Of a DNA stretch of 64,000 nt, positions 1 through 10,254 are shown one piece after another. Under the pieces are notes generated by a model that was not told where the DNA came from, made no database searches, and saw only the letters and a list, made by a program, of their open reading frames with translations. Numbering within the stretch: position 1 is the first letter of the stretch; every line of letters starts with the position of its first letter. The DNA is from Globodera rostochiensis (taxonomy: Eukaryota > Nematoda > Chromadorea > Rhabditida > Heteroderidae). The stretch spans positions 376,185 through 440,184 of the forward strand of contig JAEVLN010000018.1 of NCBI GenBank assembly GCA_018350325.1, written 5' to 3'. The position numbers were made by a program, and so were the translations under genes.

Positions 1-1510
1 CGGCGAGAGTTGGAGCAGTTGTTGGAGAACAACAATAACATTGACGGGAAACATTTCAAAATGCATGGCGATGGAGTGGTAGAGGAGGAGGAGGACAGTA
101 GCGAAGAGGAGGCAAAGATCACTGTGTGTCTCAGAAAGAAAAACAAATCAAATTATTTTTAAAACCAATTTAAAGGCATCTCAGTATCGTGCAATGCGTC
201 AGCCCTTTTTGGTAATTTTTATTTTTCAATATTTTTTTTTAGTTTTTTTTTTTGGAAATTTAGGGATGCCGTCTTTGCGCATTGGATCCTGGTTCTCAAC
301 ATCTTCATCAGCTCGGCAGTTTGAGGCAGTTTTTTTTTTGTGATTCAATGTGTGTGATTGTTTTGTTGACTATGATCTAGAAGATCACGGGCCAATCATC
401 ATCATCTGATCAGACCCGTTGAATTTGACTCTGATCATGATCCAAAGTAGAGTTGATCGGGACCTGGACTGGTACTAACAAATAAGTCGCCAATTTTCGT
501 ACTGAATTTCTCCCTTATAATCGCGGTTTTTTCAAAATTAAAGTTCTTTGTTTTTGACCATTAGTCCCGGTTTTTTTGACCGTGATTTGATTGATTTTCC
601 TCCCCCTTATAAAATACCGGTTTTTTAATTTTCTCAATCCCGGTCCCGGGTTTTCCCCAAAAATCCCGGTCCCGGCCAACTCTAATCCGAAACATGGACC
701 TTAACCATTTTGGATTTTAGGCCAGCAATCCGCAACGATGTTCAACAACAACAAGAACAGTACCAGACGGAAAAGGGAAATTTCATCAAACAACAGACAC
801 ACATCAATCATCTGTTGATTACGCCCTCAAGTTTCTGCCAACATTGAACCGTCAGAACGCATTGTTTGTAAGCAACAAGTTCCATCAAAATCACATTGAC
901 TGATCAAAATTCACTGATTTTTTTTGCAAAAAAAAATTGTTTGAAAACCCTTTCAGATTTCGCACGAAATGAGCCTCAACGTCGCGGGCGTCAATTTAAA
1001 TGAGCAATTCTTTCGCCCGAACTTCCCAATTTTTGCGTGCGACGAATTTGTTCGCCGAGGCAATAAATTATTCCATTTTTTCCTAAATAATACAAAAAAA
1101 AAATTGACAAAAAATTTCGGGAGGATCGAAGCGACTAAATGTTGACATTTATTCTCCCAAAAATTCCGACAACAAATAAATAAATCGAAATCCAGATCCG
1201 GGTCCTGATCCGTGAGCATTTAGATCAGTTCAGTGAACACTGCGCCGCCCATTTGGCCTATGAGGACGACGGACTCGCATTTTTTGCCCGATGTCCAAAT
1301 GCTCAGTACGGCTGCACCTTTCATTCGGATCACCAACTGTTGACTGTGGACGGTGGGCTGATACGGTGAGAAAATCCTTCAAAATCCGTTTCATATTGAT
1401 CATGCATGATCTAGCCATCATGATCTGGTCGGTCTTTTTTGAAATACATACTTTCTCGAATCGAAAGTCCGGCCTTCGGCAGGTTCAACCTTAGTTTCGG
1501 GTTTCTGGAA
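1..1510 (+). CDS. FBXO30/40-like zinc-finger protein, copy A (5' end outside window)
   Basis: This is the 3' part of a gene whose start lies left of the window. Visible pieces are an acidic exon (about 1-121, run of E then EDSSEEE), an exon near 721-868, one near 953-1057 ending FACDEFVRR, and one near 1195-1366 containing RCPNAQYGCTFHSDHQLL, continuing at about 1485 as FNLSFGFLETL. The order CDEFVRR, then His/Cys residues, then RCPxAxYGCTF matches the C-terminal half of the zinc-finger part of FBXO30/FBXO40, F-box proteins that recruit substrates to SCF ubiquitin ligases. No F-box was found, so ligase function is not shown. Exon limits are approximate, and one junction (about 1057) seems to need a GC donor. 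Copy B, 2.77 kb downstream, is nearly identical. Confidence 0.5.
448..684. mobile_element. hAT-like MITE, 'cccggtcccggt' type
   Basis: The left end is TAGAGTTGATCGGGACC and the right end is GGCCAACTCTA, forming an imperfect terminal inverted repeat. Flanking 8-mers atccaaag (440-447) and atccgaaa (685-692) match at 6 of 8 positions and are a decayed target-site duplication. The interior iterates cccggtttttt-like words. Confidence 0.6.
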
Positions 1511-2093
1511 ACACTCAAAAACGAAAAATCAAAATGCCCTTCTCAAAATATTATTATCATTCACCCCCTTTTTGTGAACACAGCGTCACTTCTTACGTGA
1601 TTAGTACCCGGATTTATATTGAAAATTGTTCAATTGAATATGAAAAAAAGTCCGGGGGGAGGGGGGGGACGAAGTGCACCCATTGTAGTTTTCGCTTCTC
1701 TGCCTCGTCAGACGAAGACGGTATCGATTTTTCTGTCTACCCTCACCGATCCATCGCCCATAAAGTCGAATTGCTGACCCCTTCTCCCACAGTTGCTCAC
1801 AATCATTCGAATAAACTCTTCTTTATCGCATTAATTCATAAAAATCAGGAAACACACCCCTTTTTTGAATGATTTTGATGTCAAAAATTACGAAAAGTGT
1901 TCAAACTCGGGTCCGAGCTTAGAAATTGGACATTCGGATTCTACCGGTCAAAAATTTCTTGCGTTTCTAGTAATTACCAATTCTTGAAAATTTTCAGCTT
2001 ATTATTAATTTTGTTATGTTTTAGTTCATCTGAAAAAGTTAGTTTGCGTTTAGTGTTTTTAGGAATATTTAAAAAAATTTTGATTTTTTTGAC

Positions 2094-4300
2094 CGATGTC
2101 GTCTTCATCAGTATTCCGTTCCGTTAACAGATTGTGGCGTACGGATGCACATCTGCAAACTCGAAGACCACCGAGAGGGCGACGTTTGCTTGAGGGCATG
2201 TTGTTTTCCAATTTGCTTGAATTAATCAAATTTTGGGGTTTTTGTTGTCGTTGTTGTCCGATTAGCCTGCCGGTAAAACGTCGTTGCTTTCTTTTGTAGG
2301 CTTTGAGTGCCTGTCCGAATGCGCTCTACGGCTGTACTGCTCGAATGCGTCGACATGCATTGAACGAGCATATATCCAAGTCATTTCCGTTATCTTTGAT
2401 CAGCATAGTCAAATGCGATATTCATTTTAAATAAATATAATTCAAGAATATTCATTTTAAATAAATATAATTCAACAATATTCATTGTAAATAAATATAA
2501 ATTCAAGCACTGTCCGGCCAGCCTGCTCCTCTGTCCGTTCACGCGAAATCGCCATTTCGTCAGCACACGCGCAAAAACGATGCTGAAGCGCATTGCGAGA
2601 GGGTATTCCACACAGCAGAAGACAACACCATCATCATCCGTCGTTGTTCATGATCTTCATCATGGTCACGCTGCCCGCCGGACATTGCACTCGCGCACGT
2701 TGATCAGCTCACGCTCGAGCAGTACTTTCGACTTTTGCGCTCAAAACGCTTGTCTTTGGCTGTGGCGTTGCGTCGGCGAGAGTTGGAGCAGTTGTTGGAG
2801 AACAACAATAACATTGACGGGAAACATTTCAAAATGCATGGCGATGGAGTGGTAGAGGAGGAGGAGGACAGTAGCGAAGAGGAGGCAAAGATCACTGTGT
2901 GTCTCAGAAAGAAAAACAAATCAAATTATTTTTAAAACCAATTTAAAGGCATCTCAGTATCGTGCAATGCGTCAGCCCTTTTTGGTAATTTTTATTTTTC
3001 AATATTTTTTTTTTAGTTTTTTTTTTTGGAAATTTAGGGATGCCGTCTTTGCGCATTGGATCCTGGTTCTCAACATCTTCATCAGCTCGGCAGTTTGAGG
3101 CAGTTTTTTTTTTGTGATTCAATGTGTGTGATTGTTTTGTTGACTATGATCTAGAAGATCACGGGCCAATCATCATCATCTGATCAGACCCGTTGAATTT
3201 GACTCTGATCATGATCCAAAGTAGAGTTGATCGGGACCTGGACTGGTACTAACAAATAAGTCGCCAATTTTCGTACTGAATTTCTCCCTTATAATCGCGG
3301 TTTTTTCAAAATTAAAGTTCTTTGTTTTTGACCATTAGTCCCGGTTTTTTTGACCGTGATTTGATTGATTTTCCTCCCCCTTATAAAATACCGGTTTTTT
3401 AATTTTCTCAATCCCGGTCCCGGGTTTTCCCCAAAAATCCCGGTCCCGGCCAACTCTAATCCGAAACATGGACCTTAACCATTTTGGATTTTAGGCCAGC
3501 AATCCGCAACGATGTTCAACAACAACAAGAACAGCACCAGACGGAAAAGGGAAATTTCATCAAACAACAGACACACATCAATCATCTGTTGATTACGCCC
3601 TCAAGTTTCTGCCAACATTGAACCGTCAGAACGCATTGTTTGTAAGCAACAAGTTCCATCAAAATCACATTGACTGATCAAAATTCACTGATTTTTTTTG
3701 CAAAAAAAAATTGTTTGAAAACCCTTTCAGATTTCGCACGAAATGAGCCTCAACGTCGCGGGCGTCAATTTAAATGAGCAATTCTTTCGCCCGAACTTCC
3801 CAATTTTTGCGTGCGACGAATTTGTTCGCCGAGGCAATAAATTATTCCATTTTTTCCTAAATAATACAAAAAAAAAATTGACAAAAAATTTCGGGAGGAT
3901 CGAAGCGACTAAATGTTGACATTTATTCTCCCAAAAATTCCGACAACAAATAAATAAATCGAAATCCAGATCCGGGTCCTGATCCGTGAGCATTTAGATC
4001 AGTTCAGTGAACACTGCGCCGCCCATTTGGCCTATGAGGACGACGGACTCGCATTTTTTGCCCGATGTCCAAATGCTCAGTACGGCTGCACCTTTCATTC
4101 GGATCACCAACTGTTGACTGTGGACGGTGGGCTGATACGGTGAGAAAATCCTTCAAAATCCGTTTCATATTGATCATGCATGATCTAGCCATCATGATCT
4201 GGTCGGTCTTTTTTGAAATACATACTTTCTCGAATCGAAAGTCCGGCCTTCGGCAGGTTCAACCTTAGTTTCGGGTTTCTGGAAACACTCAAAAACGAAA
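2094..4300 (+). CDS. FBXO30/40-like zinc-finger protein, copy B (spanning copy)
   Basis: Going 5' to 3', the exons encode PLTDCGVRMHICKLEDH (about 2120-2208), ACPNALYGCTARMRRHALNE (about 2300-2380), HCPASLLLCPFTRNRHF (about 2507 onward), a leucine-rich stretch with LEQYFRLLRSKRL (about 2710-2760), the acidic tail, and then the same downstream exons as copy A (3495-4270). The succession CxL..HxC, CPNxxxGC, HCPAS, CDEFVRR and RCPxAxYGC parallels the TRAF-like zinc-finger region of FBXO30/40. This is family resemblance read by eye. The exon 1 to exon 2 junction near 2208 needs a GC donor (AGG then GCATGT). The start codon is not settled: the ATG at 2096 is in a different frame from the Cys/His pattern, so an upstream exon is likely. 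A transposon-like element occupies the intron at 3222-3458. Confidence 0.5.
3222..3458. mobile_element. hAT-like MITE, duplicated copy of 448-684
   Basis: Same element as at 448-684, carried along by the 2.77 kb tandem duplication. It sits in an intron of copy B, so the insertion predates the duplication. Confidence 0.6.
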
Positions 4301-4870
4301 AATCAAAATGCCCTTCTCAAAATATTATTATCATTCACCCCCTTTTTGTGAACACAGCGTCACTTCTTACGTGATTAGTACCCGGATTTATATTGAAAAT
4401 TGTTCAATTGAATATGAAAAAAAGTCCGGGGGGAGGGGGGGGACGAAGTGCACCCATTGTAGTTTTCGCTTCTCTGCCTCGTCAGACGAAGACGGTATCG
4501 ATTTTTCTGTCTACCCTCACCGATCCATCGCCCATAAAGTCGAATTGCTGACCCCTTCTCCCACAGTTGCTCACAATCATTCGAATAAACTCTTCTTTAT
4601 CGCATTAATTCATAAAAATCAGGAAACACACCCCTTTTTTGAATGATTTTGATGTCAAAAATTACGAAAAGTGTTCAAACTCGGGTCCGAGCTTAGAAAT
4701 TGGACATTCGGATTCTACCGGTCAAAAATTTCTTGCGTTTCTAGTAATTACCAATTCTTGCAAATTTTCAGCTTATTATTAATTTTGTTATGTTTTAGTT
4801 CATCTGAAAAAGTTAGTTTGCGTTTAGTGTTTTTAGGAATATTTAAAAAAATTTTGATCATTTTTTGACC

Positions 4871-5812
4871 GAATGTCGTCTTCATCAGTATTCCGTTCCG
4901 TTAACAGATTGTGGCGTACGGATGCACATCTGCAAACTCGAAGACCACCGAGAGGGCGACGTTTGCTTGAGGGCATGTTGTTTTCCAATTTGCTTGAATT
5001 AATCAAATTTTGGGGTTTTTGTTGTCGTTGTTGTCCGATTAGCCTGCCGGTAAAACGTCGTTGCTTTCTTTTGTAGGCTTTGAGTGCCTGTCCGAATGCG
5101 CTCTACGGCTGTACTGCTCGAATGCGTCGACATGCATTGAACGAGCATATATCCAAGTCATTTCCGTTATCTTTGATCAGCATAGTCAAATGCGAATACA
5201 TAATATTCATTTTAAATAAATATAATTCAAGAATATTCATTTTAAATAAATATAATTCAAGAATATTCTTTTTTAAATATATTAAAGAATATTTATTCAT
5301 TTTAAATTTATATATAATTCAACAATATTTCATTGTAAATAAATATAAATTTAAGCATTGTTCATCATCATGGTCACGCCTGCCCGCCGGACATTGCACT
5401 CGCGCACGTTGATCAGCTCACGCTCGAGCAGTACTTTTGACTTTTGCGCTCAAAACGCTTGCCTTTGGCTGTGGCGTTGCGTCGGCGAGAGTTGGAGCAG
5501 TTGTTGGAGAACAACAATAACATTGACGGGAAACATTTCAAAATGCATGGCGATGGAGTGGTAGAGGAGGAGGAGGACAGTAGCGAAGAGGAGGCAAAGA
5601 TCACTGTGTGTCTCAGAAAGAAAAACAAATCAAATTATTTTTAAAACCAATTTAAAGGCATCTCAGTATCGTGCAATGCGTGAGCCCTTTTTGGTAATTT
5701 TAATTTTTCATTATTTTTTGTGAGTTTTTTTTTTGGAAATTTAGGGATGCCGTCTTTGCGCATTGGATCCTGTTCTCAACATCTTCACCAGCTCGGCAGT
5801 TTGAGGTAGTTT
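4871..5812 (+). pseudogene. FBXO30/40-like copy C, 3'-deleted
   Basis: The copy repeats the first exons of copy B: zinc-finger exons at about 4871-4985 and 5077-5157, then the LEQYF and acidic exon at about 5419-5641. It differs in two ways. The linker between zinc-finger exons and the acidic exon is rearranged, with extra AT-rich iterations at 5200-5350 and loss of the exon encoding HCPAS. After about 5810 the sequence jumps to what is the 4539 position of copy B, deleting roughly 1.45 kb that holds all C-terminal exons. It therefore lacks the CDEFVRR and RCPNAQYGC segments and is most likely a broken copy. A short chimeric transcript remains possible. Confidence 0.5.
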
Positions 5813-5945
5813 AAAGTCGAATTGCTGACCCCTTCTCCTACAGTTGCTCACAATCATTCGAATAAAACTCTTCTTTGTCGTCTTAATGCAATTTTTTTAT
5901 GTATTAAAAAATGTTCAGTTTTTAGCCCTTTGAAATCAGTAAAAT

Positions 5946-6831
5946 ATGGATTTAGGCAAAACTTCTGACAATTCAAAGAAGGTTGAGAAGCAATTGAACG
6001 AAATGTGAGTGTTTGCGTTATTTTTACGGGCTCGGGTTCCCTCCGGCCTCACCGAATCAGTCTTTTTGCCTTTTGCGGCGGCAGGATCTTTTTACTACGT
6101 GCTTGATTTTACGCAATCAGCTAGCTTAACTTCATTGCATTTAATTGTTGTGTTCTCTTTTTTCCTCGATCCCATTGCTCTCTTAAGACATCAATCGCAT
6201 TTGTCTTTTTGTTCAAACAGGCGTGCTCGGCGGCCGTGTCGGATTTGGGCAACTGCGATAATGTCGAGACAGAATCAAATTGTCAATTTTCAAAACATTT
6301 ATTTTTGTCACAATTCTCTCTCTGATTTAATTTTCGCATTTTGTTATTTGATATACACCGCCGTGAATGATTTTGAATAATTTTAATATAAAAAAATACG
6401 CTTTAAAATTTGGGCTGCCTCTCATTCCGTTGTAGTTGTGTATGCTTTTAGGCAATATATTTTGAATTGGCTTTTTTTGTTGTTTAATTTTATTTTGGCA
6501 ACTCACAGGTTTGGTTGATTGTTCGGACGATCTCGCTTTGCGTACATTGGGTAAGTTATTGTTCTTTGCTTTGGCCTTAAATAAAGGATATTGGTTTAAA
6601 AACAATTTTGACTGGTTTTGGCTGAAAAATAGTTGCCAACGCGATTGGAATAAAGTTGCCCATACATTTGCGGCCCTAATTTTATTAATTGAAATTTAAA
6701 CATGATTCTGCTTTAGTTTTTGTTGTTGTTTATGATAGAGTTGTTTATGATGTATACTTCTCCATCATTTGCATTCAGGTCGTAATTTGTCGTTTATCAA
6801 ATATGTCGGGAAAAAGGTGCAAAAAGCATGA
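5946..6831 (+). CDS. Small unidentified gene upstream of the caspase
   Basis: Possible exons are 5946-6004 (starts MDLGKTSDNSKKVEKQLNE), 6221-6281 (ACSAAVSDLGNCDNVETE), 6509-6550 (LVDCSDDLALRTL) and 6779-6831 (GRNLSFIKYVGKKVQKA, then TGA). Exons 2 to 4 join in frame at GT/AG sites. The join from exon 1 to exon 2 is one base out of phase with that reading, so the start is unproven. The product would be a helical protein under about 75 residues. I do not recognise the family. The last exon overlaps the proposed ATG of the caspase (6803) in another frame, so the two may be alternative products of one transcription unit. Confidence 0.3.
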
Positions 6832-9193
6832 GGACCGGGCAAGGACCAGTCGAGCAACAACGTCTAGGGTGAGATTAATACGAACTAAAATGACAGCTTT
6901 GACATTTGAATCATTTTCTTAGCATGAAGAAGAGCAAGAAGACAATGATGGAGTTTCTGTTGATGCGGACATACTCAAGGAACTCAAAAGAGGCATTCTG
7001 GAACCATTTTTGCTGATGAAGAAAGTGATACGGCGACAGCCGGCCTTGGTGTCTTACGCCATGAAGAACAAAGATCTCGTAAGTTTAAAATTGTATCGAC
7101 GATAATCCAACCAAATCAAACATTTTCGATATGCAGAAGCTTTCAAAAGCAAAAGCTAAGCGATTGGCCAAGTCTCAAGAATTGGTTAGATTAGAAAGAA
7201 GTTATAACAACAAAAAAAAGTCAAAAAAGGGAAGAATCGGGGGGGGGGTGGGCGAATCATCTTTTTGACTCTTTGGTTACCACACGTTAAGGTTTACCAA
7301 AACTTCACATCTCCACGGGGACTGGCGATAGTGATAAACAATCACACGTTTCTCGACAATCACAAACGAATCGGAACGAACATCGACCGCGAAAATATAA
7401 CGAATTTACTGCAGCAATTGGACTACACCGTACAAAATTTTGACGATCTGACGGCTGCAGTAAGTCCGCATTTCTGGAAAAATTTTAATTGTTGAGATTT
7501 TAAGCAAATGATTTCACAAATGCGTCGATTTGGACGCCACGACCACGGTCCGTTCAGCAGGTAAACGAATCCGAAACCAGGGTAAATTCCGAACCCCGGA
7601 CTGAGACGATGATTGATTTCTAAATTTTAGAATTTGCAAAAATGGTTCGAATTCAAGTCGGGTTTCGGAATTGGTTAAAATAGAGATCGGATTCTACGCC
7701 CACAATGAAAGCGTTTTTTGCCCACAAGTTTTTTCTGTTGCCCAAACTGGTGCCCTAACTTCCCCCACCTTAAGTTAGGAGTCGGGTTATGTAATTTGTC
7801 TAATTTGGAATAGGCGGAAATCGGAATTCCAACCCCAAAGTGGGAAAATGGGAAAATTTTCTTAATAAATTGGCCTACTTTAGCACTTTTGTCGTGCTAC
7901 TCAGTCACGGGGAAGAAAATATTGTATATGGAGTGGACGGCTGTCCTGTCGATTTGTATGAGTTGTTCGAGTGTCTGTCTGCAACAAATTGTCCAACACT
8001 CGCAGGAAAAGCCAAGATAGTAAGCGAGGAAAATGATGATTATTTTTAAAATATTTATTTTTTAGTTTGTGATTCAGAGCTGCAGAGGGGGTAAGGGTAT
8101 TTTTTGTTTGCCAGCAAACCATTTACACCGTTCCAGGACGGGTAGACAATGGCGTGTACGTGAACGAACCCCAACGAAACCGCACAACGACAAACACTAC
8201 ACGGACCAATCGTGGCCGCAGCAGAGACGTTTCGCCAAAACGCAGGAATGATAGCGTGGCTCGAAGGTCGGTTCAGTGTTAATTTTCTGTCATTTTAAAT
8301 TTTTGGTATCAATTGGCGGTAATGGTACTGAATAGGTTTGGGCGGGACCGGGACCAGTACTGAAATGGTCAATTTTTCAAATTTTGATACTGAAATTTTG
8401 GTCCCGGTTTTTCAAAATTCCTTTAAAATCCCACTATAAAAGTCCCGGTTTTACAAAATGATTTTTCCTGTTTTTGTCCAGCAGTCGCGGTTTTTTTTGA
8501 CCGGGACCAAATTTAGTCCCGGTCCCGGTTTTTCCAAAAGTCCCGGTACCGCTCAACCCTAAGACTGAAGCGTCCATTTTTTAGTTTTTAAAATTTTAAA
8601 CCGGTTTAAACAATTTTTAGTTTCTATTGACGAATTCGTAATTTTGAAAGCCAATATGAGTGATTTTTCCCATTTTTTAAGGCTGGTTCCAAACAACGCA
8701 GACAGACTCGTCGCTTTTAGTTCCCTACCAAAACATGCATCCATGCGTGATCACAGAATGGGTTCGTGGTTTATTCAGGTAGGAGAGCAAGGGCGGCTTT
8801 AGATCTGAGGGAGGGGGTCGGCGGTGCCCGCCGCCGACAAAAATTTGGATTTTTGATTCAATTTGTTGAGATGCACCAAAATTTTAAAAATACGTTAAGT
8901 TTTTGAAGAATTTTAGAAATGGGAGAGGTCCCGTGGCGCCGATAGGCGCCGCCTGAAAGTTTTTGAAGATTTTACTTTCTATTTAAATAACTTTATTTTG
9001 CTAAAACTTTCAGGCCTTTTGTAAACTCACGCGACAACATGCGTTCGACTTAGACATCATTGAGATATTAACCAGGGTGCGCTCTCTCGTTGCCCAGATG
9101 CACGTGTCGCGGCAAATTCGTTTTTTGCAAGTTCCCCAGAATGAAGACGCCTTGTTGAAAAAATTTTATTTTTTCCCTGGTTTTTCTAATTAA
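6803..9193 (+). CDS. ced-3-like: CED-3-like caspase (cysteine-aspartate protease)
   Basis: Exons are roughly 6803-6867, 6923-7079, 7138-7183, 7291-7459, 7505-7560, 7884-8019, 8066-8089, 8115-8266, 8682-8778 and 9014-9193. The caspase domain starts VYQNFTSPRGLAIVINN. The catalytic histidine is in LLSHGEEN and the catalytic cysteine in FVIQSCRG. The small subunit has GSWFIQ, and the protein ends KKFYFFPGFSN. Order and spacing match C. elegans CED-3, the executioner of programmed cell death, which cleaves after aspartate. The usual QACRG is QSCRG here. The N-terminal region (about 100 residues, basic, with ADILKELKRGILEPFLLMKK) shows no clear CARD, so activation through a CED-4 CARD partner cannot be assumed. 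At the exon ending 8089 the reading frame works only with one G fewer in a five-G run. The intron 8267-8681 holds a MITE. Confidence 0.85.
8333..8561. mobile_element. hAT-like MITE in caspase intron
   Basis: The ends TAGGTTTGGGCGGGACCGGG and GGTACCGCTCAACCCTA are inverted repeats. Flanking 8-mers gtactgaa (8325-8332) and agactgaa (8562-8569) match at 6 of 8. The interior iterates gtcccggtttt words, as in the element at 448-684. Confidence 0.65.
8787..8960. repeat. Dispersed GC-palindrome repeat fragment
   Basis: Between two caspase exons. It contains ggcggtgcccgccgcc and ggcgccgataggcgccgcc, the GC-rich imperfect palindrome that recurs near 11951, 13193, 13993, 24729 and 62549. No clear target-site duplication was found. 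Confidence 0.45.
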
Positions 9194-9420
9194 TTAAGAC
9201 AAACAATTTGCTTACTCAATTTGTTGTTAAAAAATCATCAATTGTTGTTTTCTAATAAAAATGTGTCGCAAATAAAGCTCGGCTTTTAATGTTAATAAAC
9301 AAAATGTGCATCATATGGGGAAAGAACCAAAGAATTGATCAATCGGAGTTTTGAATTATCGCGGAGAACGATCGGGGAGAGTGGCAAAACGGTTGAAAGG
9401 GTTAGAAAACAAGAAACCCC

Positions 9421-9540
9421 CCCCCCCCAAATTCTGTCATTGACCAAAGAAAGCCCCCCAAATTCTGTCATTGACCAAAGAAAGCCCCCCAAATTCTGTC
9501 ATTGACCAAAGAAAGCCCCCCAAATTCTGTCATTGATCAA
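9421..9540. repeat. 31-bp tandem repeat, four copies
   Basis: The core aaattctgtcattgaccaaa begins at 9429, 9460, 9491 and 9522, an exact 31-bp period with a variable C-run spacer. It lies about 230 bp after the caspase stop codon. No spacer diversity is present, so it is a minisatellite. Confidence 0.9.
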
Positions 9541-10250
9541 TAGATTGAAGTAACAACTTTTTTTTGATTCCTAACTGTGTTTAGTCTGAGGGATACTAAA
9601 CGAAAAAACGACAGAAATTGTTGGATTCGCTCAGTTCGGCGCGATCAGTAACTTAGTGATTAGTGAAGTAAATAAAAAATTGGTATCATACAGAATAAAT
9701 AAAAACTTTGCAAAAATATTTCTAAAAAAGATGTCTTTTATGCTTTCGTTGCATAATTGAAAAAACTTCTTCATAGTTTAGTTTGTTTTCAATTTCTGCT
9801 AATTCGAGTGTTTTTTAAATTCTTTTATTTCTAAAGTTTTTTTTTAAAAAAGGGAATAATTATTGATAATTAAGACGAAATTCAGTGCTTTTTATTCTCT
9901 CTTTCCTCTCCCCCCTCTTTTTCAGCCTCTGATCACCTGCATCACCGGGACAACACCGATTACAACTCCGGCGTGTTCATCGACGCGGTGCCAATCACTT
10001 CAACAGCCAATGGAAAAGCTTTGACAACACAAAAAGGTCCAAAAATTTATTGCATAAACCCACAAAATTTAGTCTCGAATTTTAAGGCATTTAAAGCTTT
10101 AACTTGGAGCTAAATGAAGAGGCGGTGGTGAAGGGGTGATGATTTCTGTTGATGTTGTTGAAGCTGAACAACAGCAGACTGCTGATGCTGCACATAGACC
10201 GATGTCATATAGGGCATTTAATGTGTATTGTTTTTCTTGTTTTTATTATA
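9541..10250. other. Stretch between caspase and LAP-like locus
   Basis: Mostly AT-rich, with no strong gene. One exon-like block at about 9927-10037 on the plus strand has a pyrimidine tract plus AG before it and an open frame (HRDNTDYNSGVFIDAVP), but no connecting exon was recognised. A short GC-rich block follows on the side of the minus-strand LAP-like gene. Confidence 0.3.
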
Positions 10251-10254
10251 ATAA

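Larger units (their letters stand above)
1..5890 (+). repeat. Direct tandem duplication, unit about 2.77 kb
   Basis: Position 1 matches 2774 and again 5483. Position 953 matches 3727, 2096 matches 4873 and 1534 matches 4308. The first two units are almost identical, with scattered single-base changes such as 769 versus 3543-3544. The third unit is shortened by changes in the linker near 5200-5350 and by the deletion at about 5810. Near-identity points to recent duplication, or to gene conversion. Confidence 0.95.

Noticed and set aside
9421..9540. Regular 31-bp repeats reminiscent of a CRISPR array
   Set aside because: There are no unique spacers and the host is an animal; it is a minisatellite.
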